From contig NZ_CP045725.1 in assembly GCF_009646095.1 (NCBI RefSeq), positions 1,798,001-1,862,000 on the forward strand: 64,000 nucleotides of DNA. Direction: 5' to 3'. Of the stretch, positions 17,999 to 26,491 are shown piece after piece. The translations under genes and the position numbers were made by a program. Every line of letters starts with the position of its first letter. Position 1 is the first letter of the stretch. Source of the stretch: Raineyella fluvialis. GTDB lineage: Bacteria > Actinomycetota > Actinomycetes > Propionibacteriales > Propionibacteriaceae. Under the pieces are notes generated by a model. That model did not search any database. It was not told the origin of the DNA and saw only the letters and a program-made list of their open reading frames with translations.

Positions 17999-18666
17999 CA
18001 CAGACCTGCCTTCTTGATCGCGGACTGGAGGGATGTACGGAAGCCTTGGGTGGTGTAGGTGGCGCCGGAGACGCCGTCGATCGTGGCCGACTGTGCCGCC
18101 ATCGCCTGTTCGACGAGCAGGGGAGCGGCGTAGCTGTTGATCCGGTACGAGTGGCCGTCGCTCAGCGGGACCTGGGTCCACTGGATCCCGGTGATCTTGG
18201 TGCCCGAGACGGTGATGGAGACCTGCATGGGGCCGTACGGCGACTGGTAGGCCGACCCCGAGTAGCTGGTGCCGCTGGCGGCGGTGGTGGGAGCGCCGGA
18301 GCTGGAGCCGGTCGAGCCGGTAGACCCGGAGCCGGCCGAGCTGGTCGACCCGGAGCCGGTAGACCCCGACCCGGTCGACCCGGTCGACCCGGAGCGGGTG
18401 GAGCCCTGCGGCTGGTCGTCGGAGTCATCGCGAGAAGCGAACCGTTCCGCGCCCTCGCTGTCCTCGTCGTCCCCGAAGCCTCGCCGGAGCGCTTGGCCAC
18501 CCGACGGGGCGGATCCGGTGCCCGGCAACTGGGTGGCACCGTTGGTGTTGCCGTTGCCGGCTGTGGTCAGCGCGGAGCGGGTGGGGTTGAGGACGAGCAC
18601 GCCGGCCACTCCGGCGACGGTGGCTCCGGTGACGAGGACGGTGGTGAGCGCGGTCTTCATCGTCAT
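17998..18666 (-). CDS. Membrane-anchored FMN-binding domain protein with Ser/Gly/Thr linker
   Basis: 222 residues. An N-terminal hydrophobic segment (about residues 3-24) is a signal anchor. It is followed by a Gly/Asn/Thr-rich stretch, an acidic patch, a low-complexity linker of repeated GSTGS-type units (about residues 85-125) and then the FMN-binding domain. The domain ends with DGVSGATYTT, which fits the flavinylation consensus D-x-x-(S/T)-G-A-(T/S) in which the Thr receives FMN. It lies between the ferric-reductase-like gene and apbE with one-base junctions. It probably relays electrons outside the membrane, with the linker spanning the cell wall. ATG 18660 is an alternative start. Confidence 0.88.
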   Translation of the reverse strand: MTMKTALTTVLVTGATVAGVAGVLVLNPTRSALTTAGNGNTNGATQLPGTGSAPSGGQALRRGFGDDEDSEGAERFASRDDSDDQPQGSTRSGSTGSTGSGSTGSGSTSSAGSGSTGSTGSSSGAPTTAASGTSYSGSAYQSPYGPMQVSITVSGTKITGIQWTQVPLSDGHSYRINSYAAPLLVEQAMAAQSATIDGVSGATYTTQGFRTSLQSAIKKAGL

Positions 18667-18667
18667 C

Positions 18668-20212
18668 TCACAGATCGAAGATCTCGTGGTGGATGTTCTC
18701 GGTGCGGGCACCGAGGGCCCGGGCCGAGCGGACGACCTGGCGGTTCAGCGAGGCGGGGCCACAGACGTAGACCTGGGCATCGTCGAGGCGTCCGACGGTG
18801 GCCCGCAGGTGCTCGGGACTGAGCGGGTAGTCGCGGCGATGGCCGGGCATCAGGTGCACCCGGACACGCGGGCGGGCCTGCAGCTCCCACAGTTCGTCGC
18901 GGTGTGGCATCTGGTCCATCGACGCGGCCCGGTAGATGATCTCGAGCGGCGCCTCACCGGCCACCCGATCGGCCAGGGCGGCCACCGGGCCGACACCGAC
19001 ACCGCCGGCGATCAGGACCGTACGACGCGTGCGGTCCTCCGGGTCGGGCGCCACACGACCGGGGGTGACGGCGCCGTAGGGGCCCTCCACCATCACCCGG
19101 GTGCCGGCCGGCAGGCTCGCCATCGCGGCGGAGGAGTCGCCCAGCGCCTTGACGGTGAGGCGCATCATGTCGCCGCGGATGGCAGAGATCGAGTACGGGT
19201 GCCCCTCGTAGCCCAGCCCGGGGTGCAGGAACCGCCAGTTGAAGAACTGGCCCTCCTGGGCGCCCAGCAGCGGCAGGTCACGACCGCGGACCCAGACGCT
19301 GGTGACGCCGGGAGCCTCCTGGGTGACGGCGGCGACCCGCAGGCCGTGCCGCAGCGAGCGGTAGATCGGCACCGCGACGCGGTAGCCGATGATCGCCGCG
19401 AAGACCGCCACGTAGAGGCCGACCCACAGCGCCCGGGACCAGCCGGACAGGAACGGGCCACCGGCGGTGATCTGGTGGGCGAAGGCCAGCGCGATGCCGA
19501 GGTAGGTGTAGAGGTGGATGGTCCACCAGGTCTCGTGCTTGATGGTGCGGCGGACCCGCTTCCAGGAGGTGTAGCCCGCGGCGATGATCGCGGCGGTGCC
19601 GGCCAGCGCGGGCAGGATCCACGGCGTGGTGGTGGTCAGGCTCCACAGCTCGACGAACCAGTTGTGCTTGGCGTCCATGCCGTAGCTCAGCGTCACCAGG
19701 ATGATGTGCACGAAGACCAGCCACATCGCCCACGGCGCGATCCACTTGTGCCAGGTGGCCAGGTGGTCCTGGCCGATGGCCCGCTCCAGCACGGGCAACC
19801 GGGCGATCAGCAGGAGCAGGAGCAGGACCCCGTACGTGCCGATCGAGGCGGCCAGCACGGAGATGACGTAGAGGAGGTTCGACAGCGTCCCGGTGAGCGG
19901 CAGCACCGCCTGGATGGTCAGGCCCAGCACCACACCGCCGATGGCGCCGACCGCCACCAGGAACCCGGTGGCCCTGCGGGCGTTGGTGTTGTCCTGGGCG
20001 GCCTGGTCCCGTAGCGGCGTACGTCGGGAGACATGGGTGCGGGACGGGGCGACCGGGAGGTCGGGGCGGCCGCGGTCCGAGTGACCCGCCGCGCGGCGGG
20101 GGAGTCCGTCCTGGCTGCGGTCGCCCGTGACTGTCGCGGTGGCGGCACGGGCGCCGCGGCCGGTGGTGCCGGGGGCGGTCATCGTGGTCGTACGGTACGT
20201 GGGCTCCTGCAT
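18668..20212 (-). CDS. Ferric reductase-like transmembrane flavoprotein with FAD/NAD(P) domains
   Basis: 514 residues. After a polar head of about 80 residues come six membrane helices (about 80-280) with histidines suited to haem ligation (LATWHKWIAPWAMWLVFVHI, KHETWWTIHLYTYLGIALAFAH). A ferredoxin-NADP reductase module follows: GHPYSISA for FAD, VEGPYGAVTP, GGVGVGPVAALADR for the nucleotide, and VYVCGPASL near the end. It would move electrons from cytosolic NAD(P)H across the membrane to the FMN protein encoded next. It leads the three-gene operon; the 224-base gap to the divergent kinase gene must hold both promoters. Confidence 0.9.
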   Translation of the reverse strand: MQEPTYRTTTMTAPGTTGRGARAATATVTGDRSQDGLPRRAAGHSDRGRPDLPVAPSRTHVSRRTPLRDQAAQDNTNARRATGFLVAVGAIGGVVLGLTIQAVLPLTGTLSNLLYVISVLAASIGTYGVLLLLLLIARLPVLERAIGQDHLATWHKWIAPWAMWLVFVHIILVTLSYGMDAKHNWFVELWSLTTTTPWILPALAGTAAIIAAGYTSWKRVRRTIKHETWWTIHLYTYLGIALAFAHQITAGGPFLSGWSRALWVGLYVAVFAAIIGYRVAVPIYRSLRHGLRVAAVTQEAPGVTSVWVRGRDLPLLGAQEGQFFNWRFLHPGLGYEGHPYSISAIRGDMMRLTVKALGDSSAAMASLPAGTRVMVEGPYGAVTPGRVAPDPEDRTRRTVLIAGGVGVGPVAALADRVAGEAPLEIIYRAASMDQMPHRDELWELQARPRVRVHLMPGHRRDYPLSPEHLRATVGRLDDAQVYVCGPASLNRQVVRSARALGARTENIHHEIFDL

Positions 20213-20436
20213 GACTCCACAGCACAGCCGAACGCTGTGCCCAATCTGTGTCGGCCCCCTGGGGTTCTTGTGAACCCTCCCGGCGCCTCCCCGACAGGTG
20301 CCCGGGGGATCCCTGAACCGACCCCTGTCGGCGTCGTCCGCCGCCGCTCAGCAGGGCCGAGAGGCACCCGCGAACCTACACTGGGCCCACCGCGTGTGCG
20401 GGTTCGCGAGCCGAGGAACCGAGGGGAGGCGCCGCC

Positions 20437-21942
20437 GTGCAGCCGAGGCAGCAGGGCCAGACGACGACCGTCGAGGCCACCGGCGTCCTCTTCGAGCCCC
20501 GCTCGGACGATCCCGGCGCCCTCGTCGATGCCGCGGGTCGGCAGCCGGTGATCGACCTGACCCGGCGGCTGCGGCCGGCCTCCACGCCCATCGACGACAA
20601 GAAGCTCACCCCGTTCCTCGGCTACTGGGGCCAGTTGCGGCCCGGCCAGAGCCCCGAGGCGTACGTCATCAAGGTCATCCGGATCGCCACCACACCCCAC
20701 GGCCGCCCCGACGCGGGCACCCCGCTGGTTGGCCCGCAGGCGTCTCGGCTGCTGGCGAATGAGGAGGAGGCGGCGCGCCGCAACGGGCTGCTGCCGGACG
20801 ACGTGCCGGCCACCGGAGTCGGCGGCGGGTACGCCTGGGTGGTCCGCCGCTACATCCACGGCCTGACCCTGTCCCAGACGCGGACCCAGGGCGGGCTGGA
20901 GGGCAACCGTGGCGTCCTGGCCCGGCTGCTGCTGGCGAGGATCGCCGAACTCCACACCCGCACCTACAACGGCCACCCGCTCTTCCACGGCGACATCAAG
21001 CCGGCGAACGTCATCGTCCAGGTCGCCGGCCGCGAGATCACCGGCGTGGAACTGATTGACTACGAGTCCGGTGGCGCGACCGGTGACGACGGCCCGGCCT
21101 GGCGGCACGCGACGTTCCAGTTCGCCAGCCCCGAACACTTCCTCTCACCGCGGATCGACCAGGCCTCCGACGTGTTCTCCTGGGGCCTGACCGTCCTCGA
21201 CATGTACGCGCCCAACCGTCACCCGTTCGTCGGGGACCTCGAGGACCTGCGGGAGTACGAGGAGGCGTACGGCACCGGCCGTCCCGCCGACGAGGCCGTG
21301 CTGGCGTGCATCGTCGACCCGGTGGTCCGCGAGTGCGTCCGCCTGGCGCTGACCGTACGGTCCGACGAACGCCCCAGCGCCCGGGCGCTCTACAGCCGGC
21401 TGACGGCAGGCAGCGCGGCGCGTCCCGCCGGCCCGGTGCAGGCGCCGACGACCACCTTCGAGCTGCCGCGTCGCGACGTGGACGACCCCGACGCGACCGC
21501 CTTGCGCAATTACGGCCTCTCGGGCGAGGGGCCGGGCGGGCCGGCCGCAACGTACGTCCCGGGCGGGCCGGCCGCAACGTACGTCCCGGGCGGGCCGGCC
21601 GCAACGTCTGCCCCCGGCACCCCGTACGCCCCCGGCGACCCCGCCACGCGGGTCGCCCCGACCCGGGCGGTCCCCGTCCCGCTGGGCGAGGAGGAACCGC
21701 CGCCCCCGGTGGAGCGGCCGCGCGCCGGGCTGCCGACCGACACCGCCGATCCCGACTCCGTGCCGGCCCAGCTCGCCGCCTGGTGGCGGCAGGTCTTCAC
21801 CGTCGAGGGCTACCTCGGTGCGGAGACGTTCGGTCCGGGTCTGTGGGCCGGCTATCTCGCCGCCACGGTGCTGGCCGGCATCGGGGTGGGCGTCCTTGTC
21901 GGGGTCGTCCTGTTGGCCCTCGGAAGGGTGCTGGTCCCATGA
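20437..21942 (+). CDS. Tail-anchored Ser/Thr protein kinase-like protein
   Basis: 501 residues, GTG start behind a GGGAGG-like site. The kinase core occupies about residues 55-330: Lys79 in YVIKV is the ATP lysine, HGDIKPAN (184-191) is the catalytic loop with Asp186, Lys188 and Asn191, and LIDYES carries the metal Asp208 but with Tyr-Glu in place of the usual Phe-Gly. The core key residues are kept, so activity is likely. A Pro/Ala/Thr region with near three copies of TYVPGGPAA (encoded by an exact 27-base DNA repeat at 21534-21607) leads to one C-terminal membrane helix (about 468-498). It is first in a four-gene overlapping operon with a GTPase and a GAP1-like protein. Confidence 0.82.
   Translation: MQPRQQGQTTTVEATGVLFEPRSDDPGALVDAAGRQPVIDLTRRLRPASTPIDDKKLTPFLGYWGQLRPGQSPEAYVIKVIRIATTPHGRPDAGTPLVGPQASRLLANEEEAARRNGLLPDDVPATGVGGGYAWVVRRYIHGLTLSQTRTQGGLEGNRGVLARLLLARIAELHTRTYNGHPLFHGDIKPANVIVQVAGREITGVELIDYESGGATGDDGPAWRHATFQFASPEHFLSPRIDQASDVFSWGLTVLDMYAPNRHPFVGDLEDLREYEEAYGTGRPADEAVLACIVDPVVRECVRLALTVRSDERPSARALYSRLTAGSAARPAGPVQAPTTTFELPRRDVDDPDATALRNYGLSGEGPGGPAATYVPGGPAATYVPGGPAATSAPGTPYAPGDPATRVAPTRAVPVPLGEEEPPPPVERPRAGLPTDTADPDSVPAQLAAWWRQVFTVEGYLGAETFGPGLWAGYLAATVLAGIGVGVLVGVVLLALGRVLVP
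21534..21607 (+). repeat. 27-base tandem repeat inside the kinase gene
   Basis: Two exact 27-base units (21534-21560, 21561-21587) and a third exact for 20 bases, each beginning GGGCGGGCCGGCCGC and containing CGTACGT. It keeps frame and lengthens the Pro/Gly linker before the membrane helix. Confidence 0.85.
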
Positions 21943-22094
21943 GCGTGTCCTCCTTCGACGAGGCCGAGCGGCGCCGGCTGGCCCGGCTCGCCCGGCACGA
22001 GGCGTCGATGCGGTACCGGCGCCGGACCCGGATCCTGCGCCTGGCCGGACTGGCCGTCGCGGTGCTGGTGCTCGTCCTCGTGGTGGTCCGCTGA
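21939..22094 (+). CDS. Small single-pass membrane protein (51 residues)
   Basis: Starts at ATG 21939, overlapping the kinase stop by ATGA, and its own stop overlaps the GTPase start by one base (TGATG at 22092-22096). The first 34 residues are strongly basic (RRRLARLARHEASMRYRRR) and the last 17 are a Leu/Val membrane helix. It has no recognised family. The tight overlaps on both sides argue that it is a real operon member, perhaps anchoring the GTPase complex near the kinase. Confidence 0.65.
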   Translation: MSVSSFDEAERRRLARLARHEASMRYRRRTRILRLAGLAVAVLVLVLVVVR

Positions 22095-23244
22095 TGGCGC
22101 GCTATCTGTGTCCCCAGTGCGCGGTGCACTACCGGGCGAGCGAGTTCACCACCTACACCGCCCAGAGTGAGCCCTGGTCCCCGCCGCGACGCGACGCCCT
22201 GCGTACGCTCGGGCACGGGGTGCGGACCCTGCTCGGGACGACTGGTACCGACCGGGACCGGGAGCGGGCCGAACACCTCGAGATGCTCCGCCTCGGCGTG
22301 CACCACCGGTGCCCTCAGGGCCATGTGATGCCGGCGGAGTTCCTCCGGCGCGAGACCCTGCCGATCGGGCTCGTCGGCCCCTCCTCGGTGTCGAAGTCCA
22401 CCTACCTCGCGGTCCTGCTGCAGCGGATCGTCGGCATGACCGACCTCGCCCCGATGGGCCTCACGTTCACGGTCGAGGAGCGGTCCAAGGCGATCTACCA
22501 GCGCGACTACGTCACCCCGCTGGCGATGCGCCGCCCGCCCGAGCAGACGCGGCTGGAGCGGACGGCCCCGCTCGTCGTACGGATGCACCGGGACTGGGCG
22601 GCCGAGGACGACGTCAACCTGCTGTTCTTCGACGCGGCGGGGGAGGGCTACCGGGACGCCCGCTCCAGCGCCGAGCTCAACCCTTACCTGTCGGTGATGT
22701 CCGGCGCCCTGGTCTTCTGCTCCCCGATCAACCTTGCGTTCGGTCCGGACGGGGCGGACGCCGGGTTCGCGCTGCCCCCGGGATCGAAGGGGCCACCGCG
22801 CCCGGCGCGGGCACGGTTGTCGCGTCGCTCCAGTCGGCTCGCGCGGTGGCGGACCAGCGGCGCGACCCCATCCCGACCGGCGTGGTGGTCGCCAAGTGCG
22901 ACGAACTCGCCCCGTTGGAGGCCCGTCAGGCGCACCCGGGCCAGGCCATCCCGCTCGACGGGCGCTTCTACGGGCACGAGGACGCCTATCTGCGCAGGCA
23001 GTCCCGGTGGCCGTACGAGTTGCTCGCCCACCACGGCCAGGCGATCCTCGCCGAGGTGGAGCGCTTCTCCCTGCTCATCCGCTACCACGCGGTGTCGGCG
23101 ACCGGCTGCCCGGTGAACAACCTCGGCATGTTCGACGCCATCGAACCGGTCCGGGTGCACGAGCCGCTGCTCGGCCTGCTGCACGACATGGGGCTGCTCG
23201 CCGGCGCGGCGCCCCTCTTTGCGCAGGAGCGCGCCCATGGCTGA
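22094..23244 (+). pseudogene. P-loop GTPase-like protein, frameshifted as written
   Basis: About 383 residues once the frames are joined. An N-terminal Zn-ribbon-like pair (YLCPQC and HRCPQGH) precedes IGLVGPSSVSKSTYLAVLL, a Walker A loop (about residues 91-107), then LLFFDAAGEGYRD as the switch II/Walker B segment and VVAKCDEL near the base-recognition position. This fits a TRAFAC-like GTPase of the kind paired with GAP1 proteins. The frame changes near 22775-22779 in CCCCC; adding one C gives LPPGIEGATAPGAG and an open frame to 23244. The start overlaps the small membrane protein and the end overlaps the next gene by seven bases. Confidence 0.75.
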
Positions 23245-24921
23245 GATCGAGCAGGCGGTGATCGGCTGGGGCCCCACCAGTAACGGTCTGGGCGTCCTGG
23301 GCTACTCCACCGGCTGGCCCTCGCTGGACGGGCAGCCGTGGCTCCCGGCGGCGGCGCGGACGTTCCTGCCGCGCGGTTCCGACGCGGAGGTGATGCGCGG
23401 TGCCGAACCCCCTGCGGCCTGGAGGCCCGGCCCACCGAGTACGGCACGCTGCTCGTCTCCAAGGTCTACCTCGGGCGGGTGGGGCGCCCGGGCACGTTCA
23501 GCGTCCACTGCCTGCTCGACCCCACCGGTCGTCAGGGGGCATCGGACATGCTCGGTCTCGTCCGCGACGGCGTGCTGCTGGCCCGGGAGGAACAGCCGGG
23601 GGCCGGCGCGCTCGAAGTGCTCGCCCTACCCGCTCGCCGATCCCGACCGGCGCCCGAGGAGGTGCCCGACGCCCTGCTCGCCCTGCTGCTGGGCCACCTC
23701 GCCGACCGTACGCCGCTGCTGCTGCACACCGCGGAGCGCGGCGAGGGGGTGGAGACCCTGTCGGCGCTGGCGCACGCGCTGCCGCGGCGGGTCACGGCAG
23801 ATCTGTGGTGGTCGACCTTCGTGGCCCAGCCCGATGATCCGCAGGAGGCCGGCGGGCCGGGCGTGGGTCTCGTGGTGGAGCCCTTCTCGATGCTCGGCGC
23901 CGAGGAGCTCGAGACCTTCGGTGCGCCCCTGGGTGAGGGGCGCCGTACGGTCGACGTCCCTGCCGGCCCGCGGACAGTCGACCTCGATGCCGGGCCCTTA
24001 CCCGTCGATGACCGGTCCTGGGCGCTGCTGCGGACCTATCTGGAGCATCCCGAACTCTTTGCCGACTCCCACGGCCTTGAGGAGTTCGTCGCGCGGCTCG
24101 AAGGGTTGGTCATCGACCCGAGGCTCCCCCTCGACGATCGCGCCCTCGACCTGCTCGGTGAGGAGGTCGGACCAGCGGTGTTCGCCCGGCTGCTGGCTTC
24201 CCCCCAGGCGATGACGCGGTTGGCCGAGGTGGTCCGGGCGCGCCGCCGGCTTCCCTACCGGAACCTGTGGAACGCCGTTCCCGCGCTCACCGACCAGATG
24301 TTCGCCTGGTTCGGGCCGGTGGAAGGGGACCCCGAGACCCAGGCCAAGGCCCAGCGGGTGATCTGCACCACGATGGACGCGCGCAACCTCGTTCGGCTCG
24401 TCGCCCGTCCCCTGAGCCGCGACACCGCCGAGTACCGGCCCGTCGTCGCCGATCGCAAGCTCGCGTCGGCCCTCGCCGGGATGGGCAGCCCCCTGGAGGC
24501 GTACGAATGGCGGGTCCTGACCGAGGAGTGGGGCCCGGTCGTCCACGCCGCGGTGCTGTCCTGGTTGCTGGGGTGGAGCGACGCACCCGCCGATCTCGCC
24601 CGGCTCGCCGAAGACCGCCCCGCCTACGTCGCGGGGTTGGAGGCCGTGCTCGCCGCGGCGCGCGCCCAACCGGCGGTTGATCCGGCCGATGTGCGCGCGC
24701 GTCTGGCCGGGTGGCGCGGGCTGGGCGCCGAGGAATGGGCTGACCTGCTCCTCGCCTGTCCCTCCGCCCCCTCCGGAGCGCCCTTGGCGGTGCTCGCCCG
24801 CCTCGACGGTCGCGGCGTCCGACAGGTGCTCCGCCGGGACTGGCCCCGATTGGCCGCCCAGGCAGGGATCCCCGCGGTCGTCGCCGAGGAACTGCGGGTG
24901 CGCGGGATCGGCGGGTTCTAG
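23238..24921 (+). pseudogene. GTPase-associated protein 1 (GAP1)-like protein, frameshifted as written
   Basis: About 561 residues after joining two frames. It begins MAEIEQAVIGWGPTS and continues PTEYGTLLVSKVYLGRVGRPGTFSVHCLLD, resembling the N-terminal domain of GAP1-type proteins that sit beside bacterial TRAFAC GTPases; the remainder is helical and Leu/Ala-rich without catalytic motifs I recognise. The family name is from memory of that domain and is moderately sure. The frame changes at 23408-23412 in CCCCC and one extra C repairs it. It is last in the kinase-membrane protein-GTPase operon and probably regulates or scaffolds the GTPase. Confidence 0.65.
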
Positions 24922-24943
24922 AGCTCCTCCTGGTCCGAACCAG

Positions 24944-24991
24944 CGTTCCCGCGGGAACGTCTCGGGAACGTCCGGGAACGTCTCGGGAACG
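24944..24991. repeat. 16-base palindrome followed by phased GGGAACG half-sites
   Basis: A perfect CGTTCCCGCGGGAACG at 24944-24959. Its right half GGGAACG (24953) is repeated at 24964, 24974 and 24985, so starts are 11, 10 and 11 bases apart, in one orientation and in phase with the DNA helix. It lies about 80-125 bases before the dioxygenase start. Confidence 0.85.
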
Positions 24992-25069
24992 CTCGGCACG
25001 GTCGTTGACCGTTGAATTACTCGCTCGTACGCTGGAGCTGGATCGGAGCCGGGACCCCAGGAGCCAGCA

Positions 25070-25894
25070 ATGAGCGAGACGCGTCTGCCCACCTATTTCG
25101 TTTCCCATGGCGGTGGCCCCTGGCCGTGGCTCAAGGATCTGATGCCGGGGATGGACAAGCTCGAAGCGTCCTTGCAGGCGATCCCCGCCGAACTCGGCCT
25201 CACCCCGCGCGCCGTCCTGGTCATCTCCGGGCACTGGGAGGAGCCGCAGTTCACCGTCCAGACCAGCCCGCACCCGCCGATGATCTATGACTACGGCGGC
25301 TTCCCGGAGTTCACCTACCGGCTGCAGTACCCGGCTCCCGGCGCGCCGGACGTCGCCGCCCGGGTCGGGCAGTTGCTCGAGGACGCCGGCATCACCACCC
25401 ACTACGACGCGCGGCGCGGCTACGACCACGGGGTGTTCGCGCCGTTGTACGTCCTCTATCCGCAGGCCGATGTGCCGATCCTGCAGTTGTCGCTGCGCCG
25501 AGGGTACGACCCGGCCGCTCACCTCGCCGCCGGCCGGGCCCTGGCGCCGCTGCGGGACGAGGGCGTGCTGATCGTGGGCAGCGGCTTCAGCTACCACAAC
25601 CTCGCCAACTTCGGTCCGGGGGCCGCCACGGCCTCGAAGGCCTTCGGTGACTGGCTGAACGAGACGCTGGTCGAGGGTCCGGTGGCGGAGCGTACGGAAC
25701 GCCTGATGCACTGGGACACGGCGCCCGGAGCCCGGGCGAGCCACCCGGCGGAGGACCACCTCATCCCGCTGATGGTCGCGGTCGGCGCGGCGGAGGACGA
25801 ACCCGGCGTACGGACCTATCACGAGCCGGACTTCATGGGCGCCATCGACTCGTCGAGCTTCCGCTTCGGGCCATTGCCGGTGCCGCGCGGCTGA
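25070..25894 (+). CDS. DODA-type (class III) extradiol dioxygenase-like protein
   Basis: 274 residues. Histidines typical of LigB-fold enzymes are present: FVSHGGGPWPW near the start, ISGHWEEPQFTV, a loop GYDHGVFAPL, and SGFSYHNLANFG, with ASHPAEDHLIPLMVA toward the C-terminus. These place a non-haem metal (Fe or Zn) as in DOPA dioxygenase and E. coli YgiD. The family opens catechol-type rings, though bacterial members of this subgroup often have unknown substrates. TTGACC near 25003-25008 is a possible -35 element, downstream of the GGGAACG array. Confidence 0.87.
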   Translation: MSETRLPTYFVSHGGGPWPWLKDLMPGMDKLEASLQAIPAELGLTPRAVLVISGHWEEPQFTVQTSPHPPMIYDYGGFPEFTYRLQYPAPGAPDVAARVGQLLEDAGITTHYDARRGYDHGVFAPLYVLYPQADVPILQLSLRRGYDPAAHLAAGRALAPLRDEGVLIVGSGFSYHNLANFGPGAATASKAFGDWLNETLVEGPVAERTERLMHWDTAPGARASHPAEDHLIPLMVAVGAAEDEPGVRTYHEPDFMGAIDSSSFRFGPLPVPRG

Positions 25895-25937
25895 GGCGGC
25901 CAGGCTCAGGCCCGGCCCGATTCAGGCCCGGCCCGAC

Positions 25938-26453
25938 TCAGGACACGGTGTCCACCTCGCCACGCCAGTGCTGCAGCACCACGTTCGTCTCCGTGCCGGC
26001 GATCTCCTTGTGACCGTTGAGGTCGGTCAGCACGAAGTCCCGCAGGGCTTGGGAGTCGGGTACCGCCACCCAGATGACCAGATCGGACTGGCCTGAGGTG
26101 AAGAAGACGTGGACCACGCACGGCGACTTCAGCAGGCGCTGGGCCTGCTGCTCGAGCCCATCGCGCATGCCGGGATGGATCCGGACCGAGATGAGCGCCA
26201 GCAGCGGCCGCCCGATGGCCGCGGCGTCCACCTCCGCGTGGAATCCCCTGATCACCCCCGAGTCGACGAGGGCCTGGATCCGTGCGTGGCTGGTGGACTC
26301 CGCGGTCGCCGTGGCGGCCGCGACAGCTGCATTGCTCATCCGGCCGTTGCGCATCAGCAGCCGGAGGATCTGATGGTCGATGGCGTCGAGTGCCCGAGGT
26401 CGGCGCCCCTTGCCGGGCGGGGGAGCGGGGCGGGGGTTCGGCGCTTTTGCCAC
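25938..26453 (-). CDS. Lrp/AsnC-family transcriptional regulator
   Basis: 171 residues with a Pro/Lys-rich head of about 20 residues. The HTH (IDHQILRLLMRNGRMSNAAVA through ESTSHARIQALVDSGVIRGF) is followed by the RAM ligand domain (LLALISVRIHPG, VVHVFFTSGQSDLVIWVAV). It lies downstream of an amino-acid permease and alanine dehydrogenase gene on the same strand, so it most likely senses an amino acid such as alanine and controls that pair, in the manner of AldR-type regulators; that link is inference from position. Confidence 0.9.
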   Translation of the reverse strand: MAKAPNPRPAPPPGKGRRPRALDAIDHQILRLLMRNGRMSNAAVAAATATAESTSHARIQALVDSGVIRGFHAEVDAAAIGRPLLALISVRIHPGMRDGLEQQAQRLLKSPCVVHVFFTSGQSDLVIWVAVPDSQALRDFVLTDLNGHKEIAGTETNVVLQHWRGEVDTVS

Positions 26454-26491
26454 GGAGGAACTCTACGCGCAGCCCTTCCCGATCGGGAGGG

